Part shown: positions 47,522-60,949 of the stretch, in pieces | Numbering within the stretch: the stretch's first letter is position 1 | Layout of the letters: the number at the start of each line of letters is the position of its first letter | Assembly (NCBI GenBank): GCA_025093555.1 | Contig: JAIWNF010000019.1 | Span: 744,001-808,000, forward strand | From: Circinella umbellata | Taxonomy: Eukaryota; Mucoromycota; Mucoromycetes; Mucorales; Lichtheimiaceae | Length of the DNA: 64,000 nt | Direction: 5' to 3' | Notes under the pieces: generated by a model | What the model saw: the letters and a program-made list of their open reading frames with translations, nothing else | Database searches by the model: none | What the model was told of the DNA's origin: nothing | Program-made: the position numbers and the translations under genes

Positions 47522-48929
47522 TAATTTTGCAGTACTGCAAATGCAGTACTTTTTTGCAGTGGTAGTCGGACAAGACCAGGAATTTTCCGCACAATTGACC
47601 GGATATTTATTGAGTATTACTAACTATAAAAGATGCTTTGCGGTACTCCTTGCAATAGTTTACAGTAGTTTGCGGTACTATTCTTGCAGTAGTTTACAAA
47701 TATGCTAAAGAAAAAAAATGCTATCAACTTTTTCTCGTCATTTTCGATCATTCTATTTGAACCTTTTTTTTTAGCCAGTAATAATAATAAGTATATCCAG
47801 TGTTTCTTTGCTATTGCCTTGGTTTGAAATAGTTTGATTTTAGGTAGACCGTTATATATATTATTATGTTCTTCCCAATTTGTTTTTAAAAATAAATAAA
47901 TTAATCTTTTAATACATCTTAATTCACAAGTTATTAGATCTAAAGTCACTATATTATTGCCTTAAATACATATGTTGTGCAGTATAAAGTACAATACTGA
48001 TATTATTAATATTTTATTATTAATTGAATAATCAATCATGTTGCTATATGATGAAAAAGAATCTCAATATATAAAGTTGCATAAACAAAAGTAGCACAAG
48101 TAAAAAAAAAAATTAAAGTTTTTAGGCAAAGCCTTTCTCTCCATCGGATCCAATCATTTAACTGCTCAACAAGACAATGAATTAGGCAAACGCTTTACCC
48201 ATTAAGCCATTTGAACGTTTGATTTTAATTGATTATATCAGATCATTGATACCGGGCTTTTTTTTCTCATGCTTCTCCTCTTCAATAATAATATATGCTC
48301 TCAAAATGGAATCTAAAAATATAAGAAAAATCAACAAACTATTTGCTTAATAGAATACTTTGTCAACATATAATAGAAAAGTTCATAGTAGATGTATTCA
48401 ATTATATCTATATTTGTGTGTGTGTTTTCTAGAAGCTAAATAATTTGATATAGTAAGAGCCTTAAAGCTGGTGCATATATCACAATAGTATAAAAAAAAG
48501 GCGGGGTTACTTCTAACGATTTTACGCAGTGATAATGTGTCACTTTCTTTTTTTAGTAGGAATGTAGGGGATAGTATTTTTCAAAAAAGTAATTTCATAA
48601 TTAATGTATTTGCTGGACTGATAAAACTCAAAATTTAAGAGATTAGTATTAAATATTAAGCTATTGATTATCAAATGTATATTATTCATAAATTCCTGAT
48701 TCCATAATTTTTTTAAAAATTACTGCAATAATACTTTACAAAAACAAGTGTAATATATAATTTTATAAAAATCATTACTACAAACAACTATTGCAAACTA
48801 CCGCAAACTACTGCAAGGAGTACCACAAAGCACCTTTTATAGTTAGTAATACTCAATAAAATCCGGTCAATTGTGCGAAAAATTGCCGGTCTTGTCCGAC
48901 TACTACTGCAAAAAAGTACTGCAAAATTA
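47522..48929. mobile_element. Non-autonomous DNA transposon with long terminal inverted repeats
   Basis: The left end (47522 to about 47665) and the right end (about 48781 to 48929, read in reverse) match over roughly 150 bp, sharing TAATTTTGCAGTAC, GTAGTCGGACAAGACC, CGCACAATTGACCGGAT and TTGAGTATTACTAACTATAA. If the element proper starts at ATTTTGC, a TA dinucleotide flanks both ends, which would fit a Tc1/mariner-type target duplication; this is uncertain. Subterminal GCAGTAGTTTGC-type words repeat. No transposase is seen inside; the interior is AT-rich with one tRNA-like block. The element is absent from the matching flank of MFS copy 2. Confidence 0.75.
48128..48215 (-). other. tRNA-like (Pol III A/B-box-like) sequence inside the TIR element
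   Basis: Read on the minus strand, TGGCTTAATGGGTAAAGCG forms a good D-arm and A box (GCTT paired with AAGC). A looser B-box-like GATTGGATCC follows about 50 bases on. The part between does not form an anticodon stem and no acceptor stem closes, so this is not a working tRNA. It may be a tRNA relic or the head of a tRNA-derived SINE captured by the element. TTAGGCAAA occurs twice in this block (plus strand, 48123 and 48183). Confidence 0.35.
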
Positions 48930-49134
48930 CCTAAGTCCTTTACACACTATCAAATAGAATTAAATATTCAGTATACTTTTTTATAGAACAGCAATGTAAT
49001 CGTGCATTTATTTATTTACTAAAAAGAAACTCATTTATGAAAAGTCTTGATAATATCTTTCAATAACCTCATTAGACAGAAAATCATGTATTCCATACAT
49101 ATTAGACTGTCATTTAGAAGAAGGGGAACACACA

Positions 49135-49188
<54 letters not shown>

Positions 49189-51311
49189 TTAGTAAATGCT
49201 TATCAAAAGAACTTGAAAGACTGCTTATATTACATATTACATTTTTAACTTTCCTGGAGTCTCATATCACATTTGAATGGAGAGAGGTTATTTATAAATA
49301 TATGATATTGTGGTCGAAATATATAATTCGTTGCTATTAAAGGCATGTTATAATAATAATATAGAAGAGATTGCTGGTGGTTTGTTTTATGATGACATTC
49401 ATGAGGCTGTTATGCAAGTGGGTGGTTCATTGTAATAATGATTTGTCATGAACGGGAATTGTTGTTGACCATTACATCTGGGCAACTCTTACAATATTGG
49501 ATATTATGTTTACGCACGCCTTAAACCCCAAATCCAACCTCAATGATAAGATATGTTCCAGTATTTAATTGTTTGGTATCTTCTTTGGATATAGACAAAA
49601 AAGAAAGTAGCTTTTTGTTGCTCTTTGTGCTTTGCATACCAAGTATAGTCAGGTGTTGTTTGTAGATTCAATGTGTATATACTGATAAAGCTCCTAGCAA
49701 TTCCACAAAGATACGCATTTTTGAATTTTGGAAGCAGTTTAAACTGACTAATATCAAACTATTCATTCTTTGCGCAAACTGTGAGTTTTATGAAAGTACT
49801 TTTTGGGATTCTGATCCTTCGACATCTCCAATGCATTCATCCCTACCCGCATATTAATAATGTTGCTCAAACATGACCTCTTCGTATTTCTATTGGCTGT
49901 TTTATATCGTCGAGATTTGTATTCTCGCGTCCCTGTTGTTGTAGTTTTCACGACTATTACTTCACTTTGAACACTTTGATCAATCTACCTCATCCTCTCT
50001 ACTATGACATCCGTCAATAGAAGCATATAAAGGGACGACCCTTAATTTTAATAATAATATAAGGACAAAATAAAAAAGAGAGATAAAGATAATTCATTAG
50101 ATTATACCAATATATGTAGAAAATAAGGTACTGGTTGGCGGGAAGCCAAAAAAAAAAACAAGACAAGTACGTAGTCTATTAAATCAGCACAGACGGTTTA
50201 AGAACTGGGATTATACAGGTAAACTAAAGGACCATGGAGAGTTTTTCACCCATGGGAACAGAATTTGAATTTATTCATTTAGTCATTCTTTCATTCAAAA
50301 AAAAAAAAAGAAAAGAAATAATGCAACACATTGGATTGCTGCGACTTTGCTATTTCCTTAGGTTAAAAATACTATTAAATCTTTTTTACCACACTGTTCC
50401 ATATTCTTAATAATCTTATTTCCCGGACCTCTCTCTCCTTCTCCTTTTTTTACACATTATTATGAGAGGTTTTTTTGCTGTGGGAGTTAATGAGAATTAT
50501 ACCAGGAATTCGATAAATGGATCTTTTTTAGGAAAATGTTTCGATTGGGGGATGTATCACAAAAGATTTTGTTAGATTGGGCTACACCTACGTATCCAAA
50601 AAAAATTGTGGGGGAAATTTTTTTTTTAAAAAAAAAATGTGGAGAAAAATTGTTGCATAAAAGCATGGAGCGTGTACAGTAGCGAGATCAAAAATAAAAA
50701 GGATTACAAATGCGTATGAATTTGACATATTTATATTCATTTTCATTGGTTAAAATAATGCTTTTTAAAACCTGTCAAATGCATTACTGTCTTCCCTGTT
50801 TTCTTAAAAAATGAAACGGTACAACACACTTCCTTGGAATACAGCCGTTGAAATTATATTTGGCAATATGAGATGCTTCTCACGCTCAAAACAGCTTTCT
50901 TTTTACTTCAATTGTATTACACCAATGATTCTTTTACATTTATTGTTATACACGAGACTTATCACCTGCTGTTTTTAGTCGATTCCTTTTGTTTTTGTGA
51001 AATGCTATATTCAGACATTCTAGTTTTTGATATAGATTAAAATACAAAAAATCATATATTATCGTGGTTTAATAAAAGATGAAGAGTAGATCAAGAGATG
51101 AGTAATAATAGACACAGGACAAGCACATAAGCTACGGGTTTTCATGCCGTTTTTGAAGTGCGATTGGGAATTCTGAAAAATCCATTCCCTTTCTCCTGGC
51201 TCTCTTCTCTTACTGGCTAGTTCAATCTATACACCGACCGCGGGAACATCCATGACAAAAAGGACCTAATCTGTGTGAAATGTTTTGCGTTTTTTTTCCC
51301 TCTTTACTTTG
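48930..51311. other. Region between the two MFS copies
   Basis: No supportable gene is seen. The part from 48940 to about 49085 matches the downstream flank of copy 2 (about 53800-53950). A (CA)n-(GA)n microsatellite occupies 49129-49186. From about 50320 on, the sequence is the duplicated upstream region of MFS copy 2. The middle part, about 49340-50040, is less AT-rich with short coding-like frames but nothing I can assign. Confidence 0.5.
49129..49186. repeat. Compound (CA)n-(GA)n microsatellite
   Basis: Twelve CA units pass directly into about seventeen GA units. The array lies just past the end of the duplicated segment. Confidence 0.95.
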
Positions 51312-51320
51312 TATAAAAAG
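51312..51320 (+). promoter_or_regulatory. TATA box of MFS copy 2
   Basis: TATAAAAAG lies 86 bp before the ATG of copy 2, at the position matching the copy 1 TATA box. Confidence 0.55.
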
Positions 51321-51397
51321 ACTTGGCCTATGATCTTTCAACCCACTTCTAATTCGATAAATTCATAACTCTTTTTCTTTTCTATAATATTACATTG

Positions 51398-53489
51398 ATG
51401 AACCGAAAAGAGGACGACAATAAACCTGAAGTGGTACACGATGATTCTGTATCAGGCGATAATAGTTCCAGCGATATTGAAAAAAATAGTGGAAAAATTT
51501 CTACTCCATATGTTACGACAAAAGCCGAAGTTAAATATGTCCGTAAAGTAGGCTGGACCTTTTTACCATTTATGACTACAATTGTTATGGTTCAGGTATA
51601 TAATAGTGAAGAAAAAGAGCACTGCCATTTAATGACCCAAAAAAACCAAAAAAAAAGCCACTATGTACTTTCCTATATTGGCCCAAAAAAAAAAAGCGGA
51701 TCAACAATTATGACATCTAAATATATCCACCTTATTTTTCATTTTGTTTAAAACCAAAAATAATAATAATAGTTCGCTGATAAATCCGCACTTGCTATTT
51801 CAGCTGTACTTGGTATCTATGAAGATACTGGTATCAGTGGATCTGAATTCAGTTGGCTTGGCAGTATCTTCTTTTTGGGTTATTTGGTCTTCCAGATCCC
51901 CAACCAAATTCTTGTTCAAAAATTCACTATACGTCGATATCTTGGTGCTATGATCATTATTTGGGGTGGTGTAAGTTATTGTAGTACAGAATTTTTTTAC
52001 CAGAATTTCTGTTCATTATCGATTTGCATAATAATGTTTTGCCGTTTACTAAAGCCAAATATTTTATAATATTAGGTCATGCTATTTACTGCGATGGGTA
52101 ATAAATTTTCTGAGCTGGCTGCACTGCGTTTTCTACTCGGTCTATTTGAAGCTACTTGCCTACCATGTATATATATTATTATCGCAAATCTTTATCGTCG
52201 CGAAGAACAAACGTTGTACTTTGGTATTGCAACGATGTGTCAAGGTGTTGGTTCGGTGCTAGGAAACTTTGTTGCCGTCGGTGTATCAAACATGGGCAAT
52301 CGTCTCGACATTGCAATGTGGAGGTAAAAATAATTTATTTTTGATTTGATATAATTGAAAAGGAAGAATAAATCAAATGTTAATTCAAATTGACAATATA
52401 TCATAGATGGAACCATATTATCTTTGGTGCTCTTACTGTTTCGTTAGGTATTTTGTGCTTCTTTTTCCTTGTTGATAACCCTCGATCATGGTTACTTCGA
52501 TTGACCCCGGAGGAACATGAAATTGTTGATCGCCGCACAAAAGATAACGCTGTCGTTCGTACCAAAAAAATTAATTGGCCACACTTCATTGAAGCATTAA
52601 AGGAACCCCGACTTTATCTGATTTTCATTGCTGCTGTTGGTTTGAATATGCAAAACGGTGGTCTTTTGGTTTTCAGTGCTCAAATGATTCGTACACTTGG
52701 TGACTTCACTGTAAGTTCTTATTTATGAAGCTCATATTAGATGATTGATGTTATTGTTTTATTTGCTTTATTTTTTTTAAAAAAAAGAACGACAAGCTAA
52801 TTTTTTTTTGTGCATGTATGTCTTTCTTCCTAAATAATTAGCCTACCCAATCAATTTTGCTTAAGATTCCTGGTGGCGCTTGTGCATGCTTCTTCAGCTT
52901 GGCTGGTTCTATTCTTGCTCGTAAAGTCGGTCAAATTGCTTATGTCGGTATGCTTATGTGTATGATTAGTGCAGCAGGATGCTTAATTTTGGTCATTGTT
53001 GTTGATGGACCTGTTAAATTGGCTGGCTATTATCTCAGTTGGGGTATGTCTGGTGCAAGTGCGCTGCTGGCAGCCACTATTGGTAACAATGTCAGTGGTT
53101 ATAGTAAAAAGATCTTCTATAACACTATCTACGTTGTTGGTACCACTGTTGGTCAATTTATTGGTCCTCTTTGCATGTTGGAACGCGAGGTTTGTTTTTG
53201 TACCTTTATTATAATTTAATTTAATTTAATTTCTTCAATAGATTTTTCTCGTTTGTATGTTTATTTTAATAACCATTATTTAATGAAATATCTTTAGGCC
53301 CCACGTTATTTGACCGGACCTATTGTTTTCACTATTGGTAATGCCGTCGCATTTCTTTGTTTCATTATTAACCGAATTATGATGGGTATGGAAAACAAGC
53401 GACGCAGGGCAAACCCACCTGATGAAAGACCCGATCTTTCGTTAGGTCCTACCGATAAAGAAGACCGAGGATTTATTTATCGACTTTAA
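51398..53489 (+). CDS. MFS transporter of the allantoate permease (Dal5-like) family, copy 2
   Basis: Six exons, join(51398..51595, 51773..51970, 52076..52323, 52407..52710, 52842..53189, 53298..53489), give 495 aa, the same length and exon sizes as copy 1. The start was placed at the ATG matching copy 1. Sequence is closely similar throughout; visible changes include FADKSALAIS for LADKSALAIS, IFFLGYLVFQIPNQ for IFYLGYLIFLIPNQ, and TMCQGVGSVLGNFVAV for TACNSIGGMLGTSVAV. The frame is intact and the splice sites are kept, so both copies look functional. Changes fall in helix-facing segments that could alter substrate preference, which is inference only. Introns have diverged in length more than exons have in sequence. 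Confidence 0.88.
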
Positions 53490-56400
53490 AGTTATAAAAG
53501 TATATCTGTATATTCCCCCTCGTTCTATCAATTCCTTTTCAAAACTACTATTATTATTATTATTACTCTTATTTATTATTGTTGTTGTGATTGCAAAGCC
53601 TATTATGTAAATCAAATATCTTGACTATAACTAGCTGGTTTTTTATTCAATAAATGCATTGTACATATCATATATTGTTAACTTTATAAACTTTCGTTTT
53701 CATATATTTGTTATTACTACACACATTTATATTATGTATATAGAGTAATGGCTTTTATAGAAAAGAGTCAACATCTAACATGTGTATTATTTTAATTTTA
53801 AGTTAAAATTATATATTCAATATAGTTTTTATAGAACACAGCAATGTAATCTTAGGTTCATTTATTTATCAGGAGAAACTCGTTTATGAAAAGCCTCAAT
53901 GATCAGTATCAAATAATTCTAGTAGACTGATTAGAGAAAATTTCATAGATATTAGATAAACTGACTGAAGAAGAGGAAAAAGACCCAGAGGATGCCACGA
54001 ACATGACAACCCCTCCACACGCACAGTCTTTTGAGAGTACATGGTGTATTTCTTATTTTATTTTATATTGTTTTTTTTGCTTAGGTCCTCTTTCATTTTT
54101 TCTCCGTTATTCAACTATACCCAGATACACCTCTTCCTCTTGCACTGGTTTAACTTCCCCCCTACTAAGGGGGGGGGGTTTCAGTTAATACAACTCTACT
54201 ATTTTTGTTTATTACCTCCAGTATATTTTGTGCCGCAAGGAAGTAACCACATGCCCATTGGCGGAGGGTCATTCTAGTCTTCCATTTAATAAATATAAGT
54301 TCCAACATGCGTAAACTAACTGAATGATAGTATATCTGATGAACCCAGACAAAGAGACACCATAATATTATTGAAAAAGAACTTAGTATAGGCTAACAGT
54401 ATCCAAGCGACGTAGTTCTATAAGAGCAAAAATAGATTTATCTACTCAAAAGTTCTGGTGTATAATATTTTAAAAAAGCGAGAAGAGTTTTGTAAGTCTT
54501 GCATATCGCTGGTTATTAATACCTTACATATAAATACTAGTATTATCATTAAAATATTTAACAATCTTAACGTGTTAATGCATTGGTCTTAATTATTTTT
54601 CTTAGATAAATCCATTACTAGCAACTGTTCGGATCAAATTCACTTTCCACTAACGCCTGCAACATATGTATTGATTATTGATATGTCTTTATTGTACTTC
54701 TAGTATTTTTTACGTTCTACATCTTTATGGAAGTTATATATCATTAAATCTTACTATAATTTTATAGTAACCGCTTAGTTTATTTATAGTTTGGTGCAGA
54801 TCTCATCATCATACATCGGTCTTACAATAAAGCAATTAGGATATGAGGTGCTTTTGAGCTTTACATTTCAAAATACGTATGACAGCTATAAGATTTAGTA
54901 GAAAACTTTTCATGCATTATTATTATGATAATTTAGGAACGATGATTGATAGATTAAAGAAAATTGAGAAGCAGTAGGTTTTTTTTTACTGCTCATAAAA
55001 TGAGAAAAGTTTATTATGCAAAAAAGAATATCCGAACAATATAATACATAGGTATTCCAAAAGTTGGGGTCAACTTTTTTGGATCACAGGGATAACTTAA
55101 TATATACCTATTCCCAAATCCCGGAAAAAAAAGTTTAATTTTGTTTTTTTCTTTCATAAGCTTGAAAATAATCATATAGTTATGTGTGTTGCTTTGTTAT
55201 TAGCTTTACTTCCTTCGCCATGTATTATATTTTTTTTTTATTTTTTTTTTCAGGTATCATGATTTACAGTTATGACGTAAATATGAATATGAATATGTAT
55301 TTGTAGATCATGGATTTATAGAGATAGATTAACCAACCCTTTTAGAGTCGATGATATCAAGATTTTATATTTATTTTACATACTACTCTATGTAGTTCTA
55401 ATTCTTTTCTTCAAGTTACTAACTAAATATTTTTGTGAATCAACATCAATATTGTATCAAGAGAAATGGAAAGCTGTTAAAAATTGGGAGTTAGTAGCAA
55501 ATATCATTGTTTAATCTAGACATTGTTAAGTGTGGAATAATTTATTCTAGGTATCAAAAGAGAAGTTCTTTGTGTAAATCATGTGTGGTATTCAATAAAA
55601 GAAAAAATTTTGGTGCTACGATACCCTGCAAACCTTTCTGGAAAAGCTTGTACTTTATTATAGGATTAAGAAGTCATCATTTTTTTTTTCTTAAGAGCGC
55701 GCCACTCTCATATGATCTCACTTTTGGAAAACCAATAAAATTATCAGCAGAGGGGTTGCTTATTGATCGGCATTTTTTTTACCGGGTGAAAATTAAGCTT
55801 ATCTTTATTCGCATACCAATGTCTATATAGCACATGTATGGTTGACGTGCAACAGCTACAAACTCACGTTCTGACCAGGTACGTATACCTATATATTTAT
55901 ATTATAGACTCAGTTCATCATTTATTTTTACCTTTTCTATTGGTTTGAATATATATTAGTAGACTAGAAAAATAAAGTTATATATGAAAAAAAATGTTGC
56001 AAAAGAAGCACCTCTTCAGCTTATTGAAATAAGAAATAATAATAATAATGATAATAATAATATAACTTGCGCATAAGCTACTTTATTTTGCTGGATTGTT
56101 CTATATCATACACCTTTGCGTTAAAAAAGAACATCAAAAATGACACGAGGAAACAGCAAGTCTAGTAAAAGTGCCGCGGGTAGCATAACAAAAAGGGAAG
56201 CAGTATTTTTTTTCTGTCAATACAAAATTATTGTCTTAATTTGATAATTAATATGTTTCTAATTTGCTAATTACATATTCAAATGCTCAATTACTTTATT
56301 AAGGGTATAAAAAAATTGAGGTGTTTTATACCATTCATTGATAATGAAAAATATAACAAATATATAGCATTTTATTTGAATCCGTATCAAATATATCGCC

Positions 56401-57925
56401 TGGGATACCCTTTCTTTTATTGTTATCCAATCATAATGGCGCCATTCAGTTTGTCGTTGTACTCTTTATATAATCCTTGTCGTATTGGTTTGTAATTAAT
56501 ATGATCTTCAAAAAAAACATAATACTGGATTACCTTTTATAACAATAGTGTATCACAGGATATAACTTTTCGTAAAAAAGTTTTGAGATAAAATATTACC
56601 ACCCAGTTAAAAAAAAGGGGGAGACGAAAAGTGAAAGAGAAGCAGTGACACGAGAAGAAAAAAAGAGACTATTACTTCTACACACACGCACACACAGCAT
56701 GTCAAAAACACCATATTAAATGATCTATTCGGGTAACTGCGTAGTTAAGGTATAGTTTAATTATAAAGTGAAGACACCAGATCCAAATTCATAAATATAT
56801 ATTTCTTTTCTTATTCTGCTATTTTTTTGTGTTATAGAAAGACCAACAATATCTGTGAATAAGAAGGAAAAAAGGGGTATCATGGAAGGTTTTTGTTATT
56901 CTACCATTGCAAAAATCATATATGGCATTTGAGTTGTGTAGGCGGAAAAAAATCCCATATTAGTAAAAAGGAAAATAAAAAATTACACGTTTTCTGTAAC
57001 TTTTTGAGATAGTTTTATTCTCGCATTTTCACTCTTGTATAATATTAAAAGCCGATTCCGCATTTATTATTATAAGGTTAAGCTGAGCCTCATGCTTTCC
57101 CACTGCCAACAAAAAAAAAAAAGCACGTTCATATACACTGCTTTTTTGATGCAAACAAAGGTTTTCAGATCAAATGATTTATTTTTTAAAAATGAATTGA
57201 AATAAAGACTTGAAATATAAAAAAAAATAAGCTTTATCACATTTTATTATCAAAGGAACAAACAATAAATGCTTTTTTAACTTTTTTTGACGGGTTGTAG
57301 GGAAGATTTTCATTTTACTATTTTCACAAAAAACCCTATGGCAACCAACTATTTAATGCAGTGTTACATGTGATACGAATAGAAGAAGATCATCCATCAC
57401 CATGCTGGTTACTAAATAATTACCTGCTGTGTACTAGTTTAAATTGTTATAGTACTTTCATTGTGTATACGAGGAAATTTATGTGGAAGATAGGCATATA
57501 AAAAAAAAGAGTTCTCAGAATTTTCTTTGTCATTTAACTGTGTGTTTTGTGGAATAAATTGGTTTGGTGACAAAAAAAAAAAAAAAAATGGGGGTTGTTA
57601 CCTGTGCCACAATCAAGTGACAAAAACCATTCCCAGTTGGTGGGACAGAGTTATGATGTACAAAAACCTACTTGTTTCCTTAAAAGTGATGCTTGTAAAC
57701 TAGAAATCATACACAAAACTTAAAATCTTTTATTATTTCTCTTTCCTACCTCCCCCTCTTTCTCTGATTATTTTTTTTCTCTCTTCAAAGCTATTTTTTT
57801 CAATATTTCTTTTAACTGCCTTTCCTCGGCATATAACACAAACCGAAACAAAATAATATTAACAACTACCACAACAACAACAGTAACCAAATTCACGTTT
57901 ATTTAGAAATCAACAAGAGAGTGTG
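53490..57925. other. Gene-poor region between MFS copy 2 and the second arrestin gene
   Basis: No supportable gene is seen in about 4.4 kb. The first 450 bases carry the duplicated 3' flank. A run of ten G lies near 54169-54178. The rest is AT-rich with ATA repeats (about 56036-56060) and homopolymers. The last 150 bases before 57926 are pyrimidine-rich and then CAA-rich, typical of a fungal promoter and leader. Confidence 0.55.
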
Positions 57926-60900
57926 ATGAAAGATAATATTGAACATGTCGAAATTGAACCTGAACATTGCTACATTGACTTTATTGGTCCACCCAAAGTA
58001 GACGGAATGAGTCGAACATTAAAAGGCAAAGTTAGATTGTTACTTTCCAAGCCAGTCAAAATGCGTAGTATCCAAATTAAATTCAAGGGATATGGACGTA
58101 TTTGTTTAAAAAACTCTGGAGGAATAGTGTTAGACATCGAAACGAGTTTATTACCCAAAATCAAGGCACCTTTACTAGTTGACAACAAAAAGACTTTTCA
58201 GTTACCAGCTGGTTCTCATTCAATTCCTTGGGAATTAGAAATTCCTAATGTGTATCCACGTTCATTAATGATTAAACGTGCCTCAATCCATTACAAGGTA
58301 GAATTAGCCATATCTTTGGGTATTGGAAAAAAAGCCATCACAGCAGAATATCCGATCGTAATTTTGCGTCATTTGTTACCATGTAAAGAATTATCTCCTT
58401 TGATTGGAACTCGCGTCTATCGCCATACCGTACCTGGAAAATTTCATTACGAGATTGATTGCCCAAGAATTGTATGTCTTGAACAAGGAACCCTGCCTAT
58501 CTCAGTCAAATATTTATGTATTACAGATCAAAAACCCGTTGTTTCCATACGAACGCAATTATTACAAGTGGAGTTTTATAGGTAAAAATATAGAATAAAA
58601 AACTTTAATCTTTTTTTTCGGATAAACCAAAAGTCAGCAAAAAGAAGAACTCTAATCTTAAAAAAAACAATTAGATGTGAAACCATTCCGAAGTCGGATG
58701 CTAACTTGGAAACCTCCGAAAAGGTTGTTCAACACAATATATTTGGTCAACGTTATGCGGATACTATGCGCACAAACCCAAAGTGTGTCAAATTTACACG
58801 TCGAAAAGCATCAGCTTTAATTCATTCAGTTGAAGATAATCCAACATCGGCATGGAAAGAGGCTGTTGTTTTACGTCATGAACTCGATGAATTGCTAACT
58901 TACGGTATCGAATCGCCCATTGTCACTGTTTATCATCAACTGGAGATCGTTTTTCAATTTGGCCAAAAATATGATGCTGTTCGTGCCAAAGTTCCACTCA
59001 TCCTCACTTCGTTACCGTATACCAAAAACAACAATGATCCAACATCACCCACGAATCAAGCTTCCCAAATAATGTATGGCACTGATGGCTCTGATACCAT
59101 TCCAAAATATCGTATGGAAACATTGCCTCATTTTACGCCAACACGAGTCACAGTAGATGTTAAATACAGTAATACCAACAACAATGGTAAAGAAAATCGA
59201 CGAGTTTCTACAGCAACTTCCTCCGACGATACTTCTTCTTCCTCATCAGTAGCACCGGATATTGCACGTGAAAAAAAGATCTTTATGGGTGTCCGTGAGC
59301 GGGCAATAAGTACGAGTGTAAGCAACAGCAGAGCATCTATTATGGCATCGTCTTCACGTGTAGGACCGGGATTACAATTATCTGTAGCTGCCTCCAGCAT
59401 TAACCTCAGCACACCTTATAATCAACAACAACAATCGAATACCGACAATGATAAGAACAATGACACAACAAATAATCATAACGATGGTAGTCAATCACCA
59501 TCCCCTTCACTTTCCCTTTCTGCTTTCGGCGAAACTAAATCTATCCGTCGATGTGCTTCAGCTACAAACCTTAGTATTACTAGCAGAAGTGCATCATCCG
59601 TATACCCATCTTTTTCCCCACCACATGGACAACCACCACAACGCCCTACACGATCACCCATGAGGCGTGTGCTGCCCAACCTTGCTGTTAACACAGCTTT
59701 GGCTAATTCTTGGAATCATAGTGGGCCTCTGTCTGATGATGTTATAAGTATTGCATCCTCATCTCATTACGGTAGCGTGGCTAGTTCTGAAGCGTTACCT
59801 GTAGTAGACCGTAACTTGTTACGCAGTAAAGCGATGTTGATGAGTCGTTTTGAATCACACAACAACAATACAAGCCACTATCAACAACAGCAACCTCCTC
59901 GATACCAACAACAAATGTCACTCAATAATACAGCAACATCAAGCATCCCATTAAGTCGTGCAGCTCCAAGTTCTGGTATCAATGGTCGATTCAACAACAG
60001 TATATTATCATCATTACAACAACAACAAATACGAGAAGAAGTAAGTCGTCAACCACCAACATCCACATTATCACCTACACCATCTGTACCTGCTTTTAAT
60101 CGAGTTGTGGATCCATGGTTACAGGTATTAAGTCAAGAATATGAAAATGATACAGATGAAGATGTATTATATGGTGATGATGAAATGTCCGTTTCGACCA
60201 TGGATGGAACAAGTTTGAGCTCTGTGACAACAGGATCAGCACCAGATGATCAACTATCTCTTCAATCCCGACCTGCATCACCCGTTTATCCACCAGCACC
60301 AGGATTACCAGGCGCTATTGCACTTCGTCCACAGCAAGCTAGTCCTATTGCTCTTGTTGAAGAAACATTTGCTTGTTCACCTCATAGTATATCAGCAAAT
60401 TCCATTCCTTACACAGTTGCATCTTCTAGTGTATTATCACCACGTACAAGCTATGCTTTATATCGTCAACGTTTGACACATGCTCCTCCATTACCACCAC
60501 CAGCAATACCATTACCCGAAGATCCACCAATTATCGCTACGCCATCAGTACGACCATCATCTACTAAAAGCAATACCTTGACCTCTGAATTTAATGATAA
60601 TAATAATAATAAAGTACGAGGTGATAGTTATTCAAAAGATGTACAAAATCATTATTTACGAGCTGAATTACCACCATTACCACCATCAAAAGAGGATGAG
60701 GATGAGGCAAAGGAATATGGTGAGGAAGAGGAATTATTTGTACGAACTGGATCAAGGTATTTTGAAGATAGTGATGATGAATCGCCAAATCCTGTATGTA
60801 CTTGTCCACAACATGGTCATGTCATGTTAATACCACCACCCCATCAACAACTATCAAACAAAGATCAAGAATCTGAATCTGGACCTCCACCACAATTACC

Positions 60901-60949
60901 TCGCTTATCACTTGGTTCAACTTTTTCTGCTTCTTTACAATTGAAATAA
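57926..60949 (+). CDS. Arrestin-domain protein with long disordered C-terminus and one PPxY motif
   Basis: Two exons, join(57926..58581, 58675..60949), give 976 aa; the intron splits an Arg codon (VEFYR then CETIPKSD). The ATG at 57926 was taken as the start. The N-terminal arrestin half shows LKGKVRLLLSKPVKMRSIQI, LPAGSHSIPWELEIPNVYPRSL and IHYKVELAISLGIGKKAITA. The second half includes EAVVLRHELDELLTYGIESP and VYHQLEIVFQFG. After about residue 380 it is Ser/Asn/Pro/Gln-rich and probably disordered. A PPRY motif at 626-629 could bind Rsp5-type WW domains. The product ends TFSASLQLK. By family it is expected to act as a cargo adaptor for ubiquitylation or endosomal sorting. It is clearly distinct from the 491-aa arrestin at 10.7-12.2 kb. 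Confidence 0.85.

Noticed and set aside
47620..47949. 109-codon minus-strand open frame
   Set aside because: It starts inside the TIR element and runs into its terminal inverted repeat; no transposase-like motif is visible.
48128..48215. Functional tRNA gene
   Set aside because: The D-arm is good but no anticodon stem, acceptor stem or proper T-arm can be drawn.
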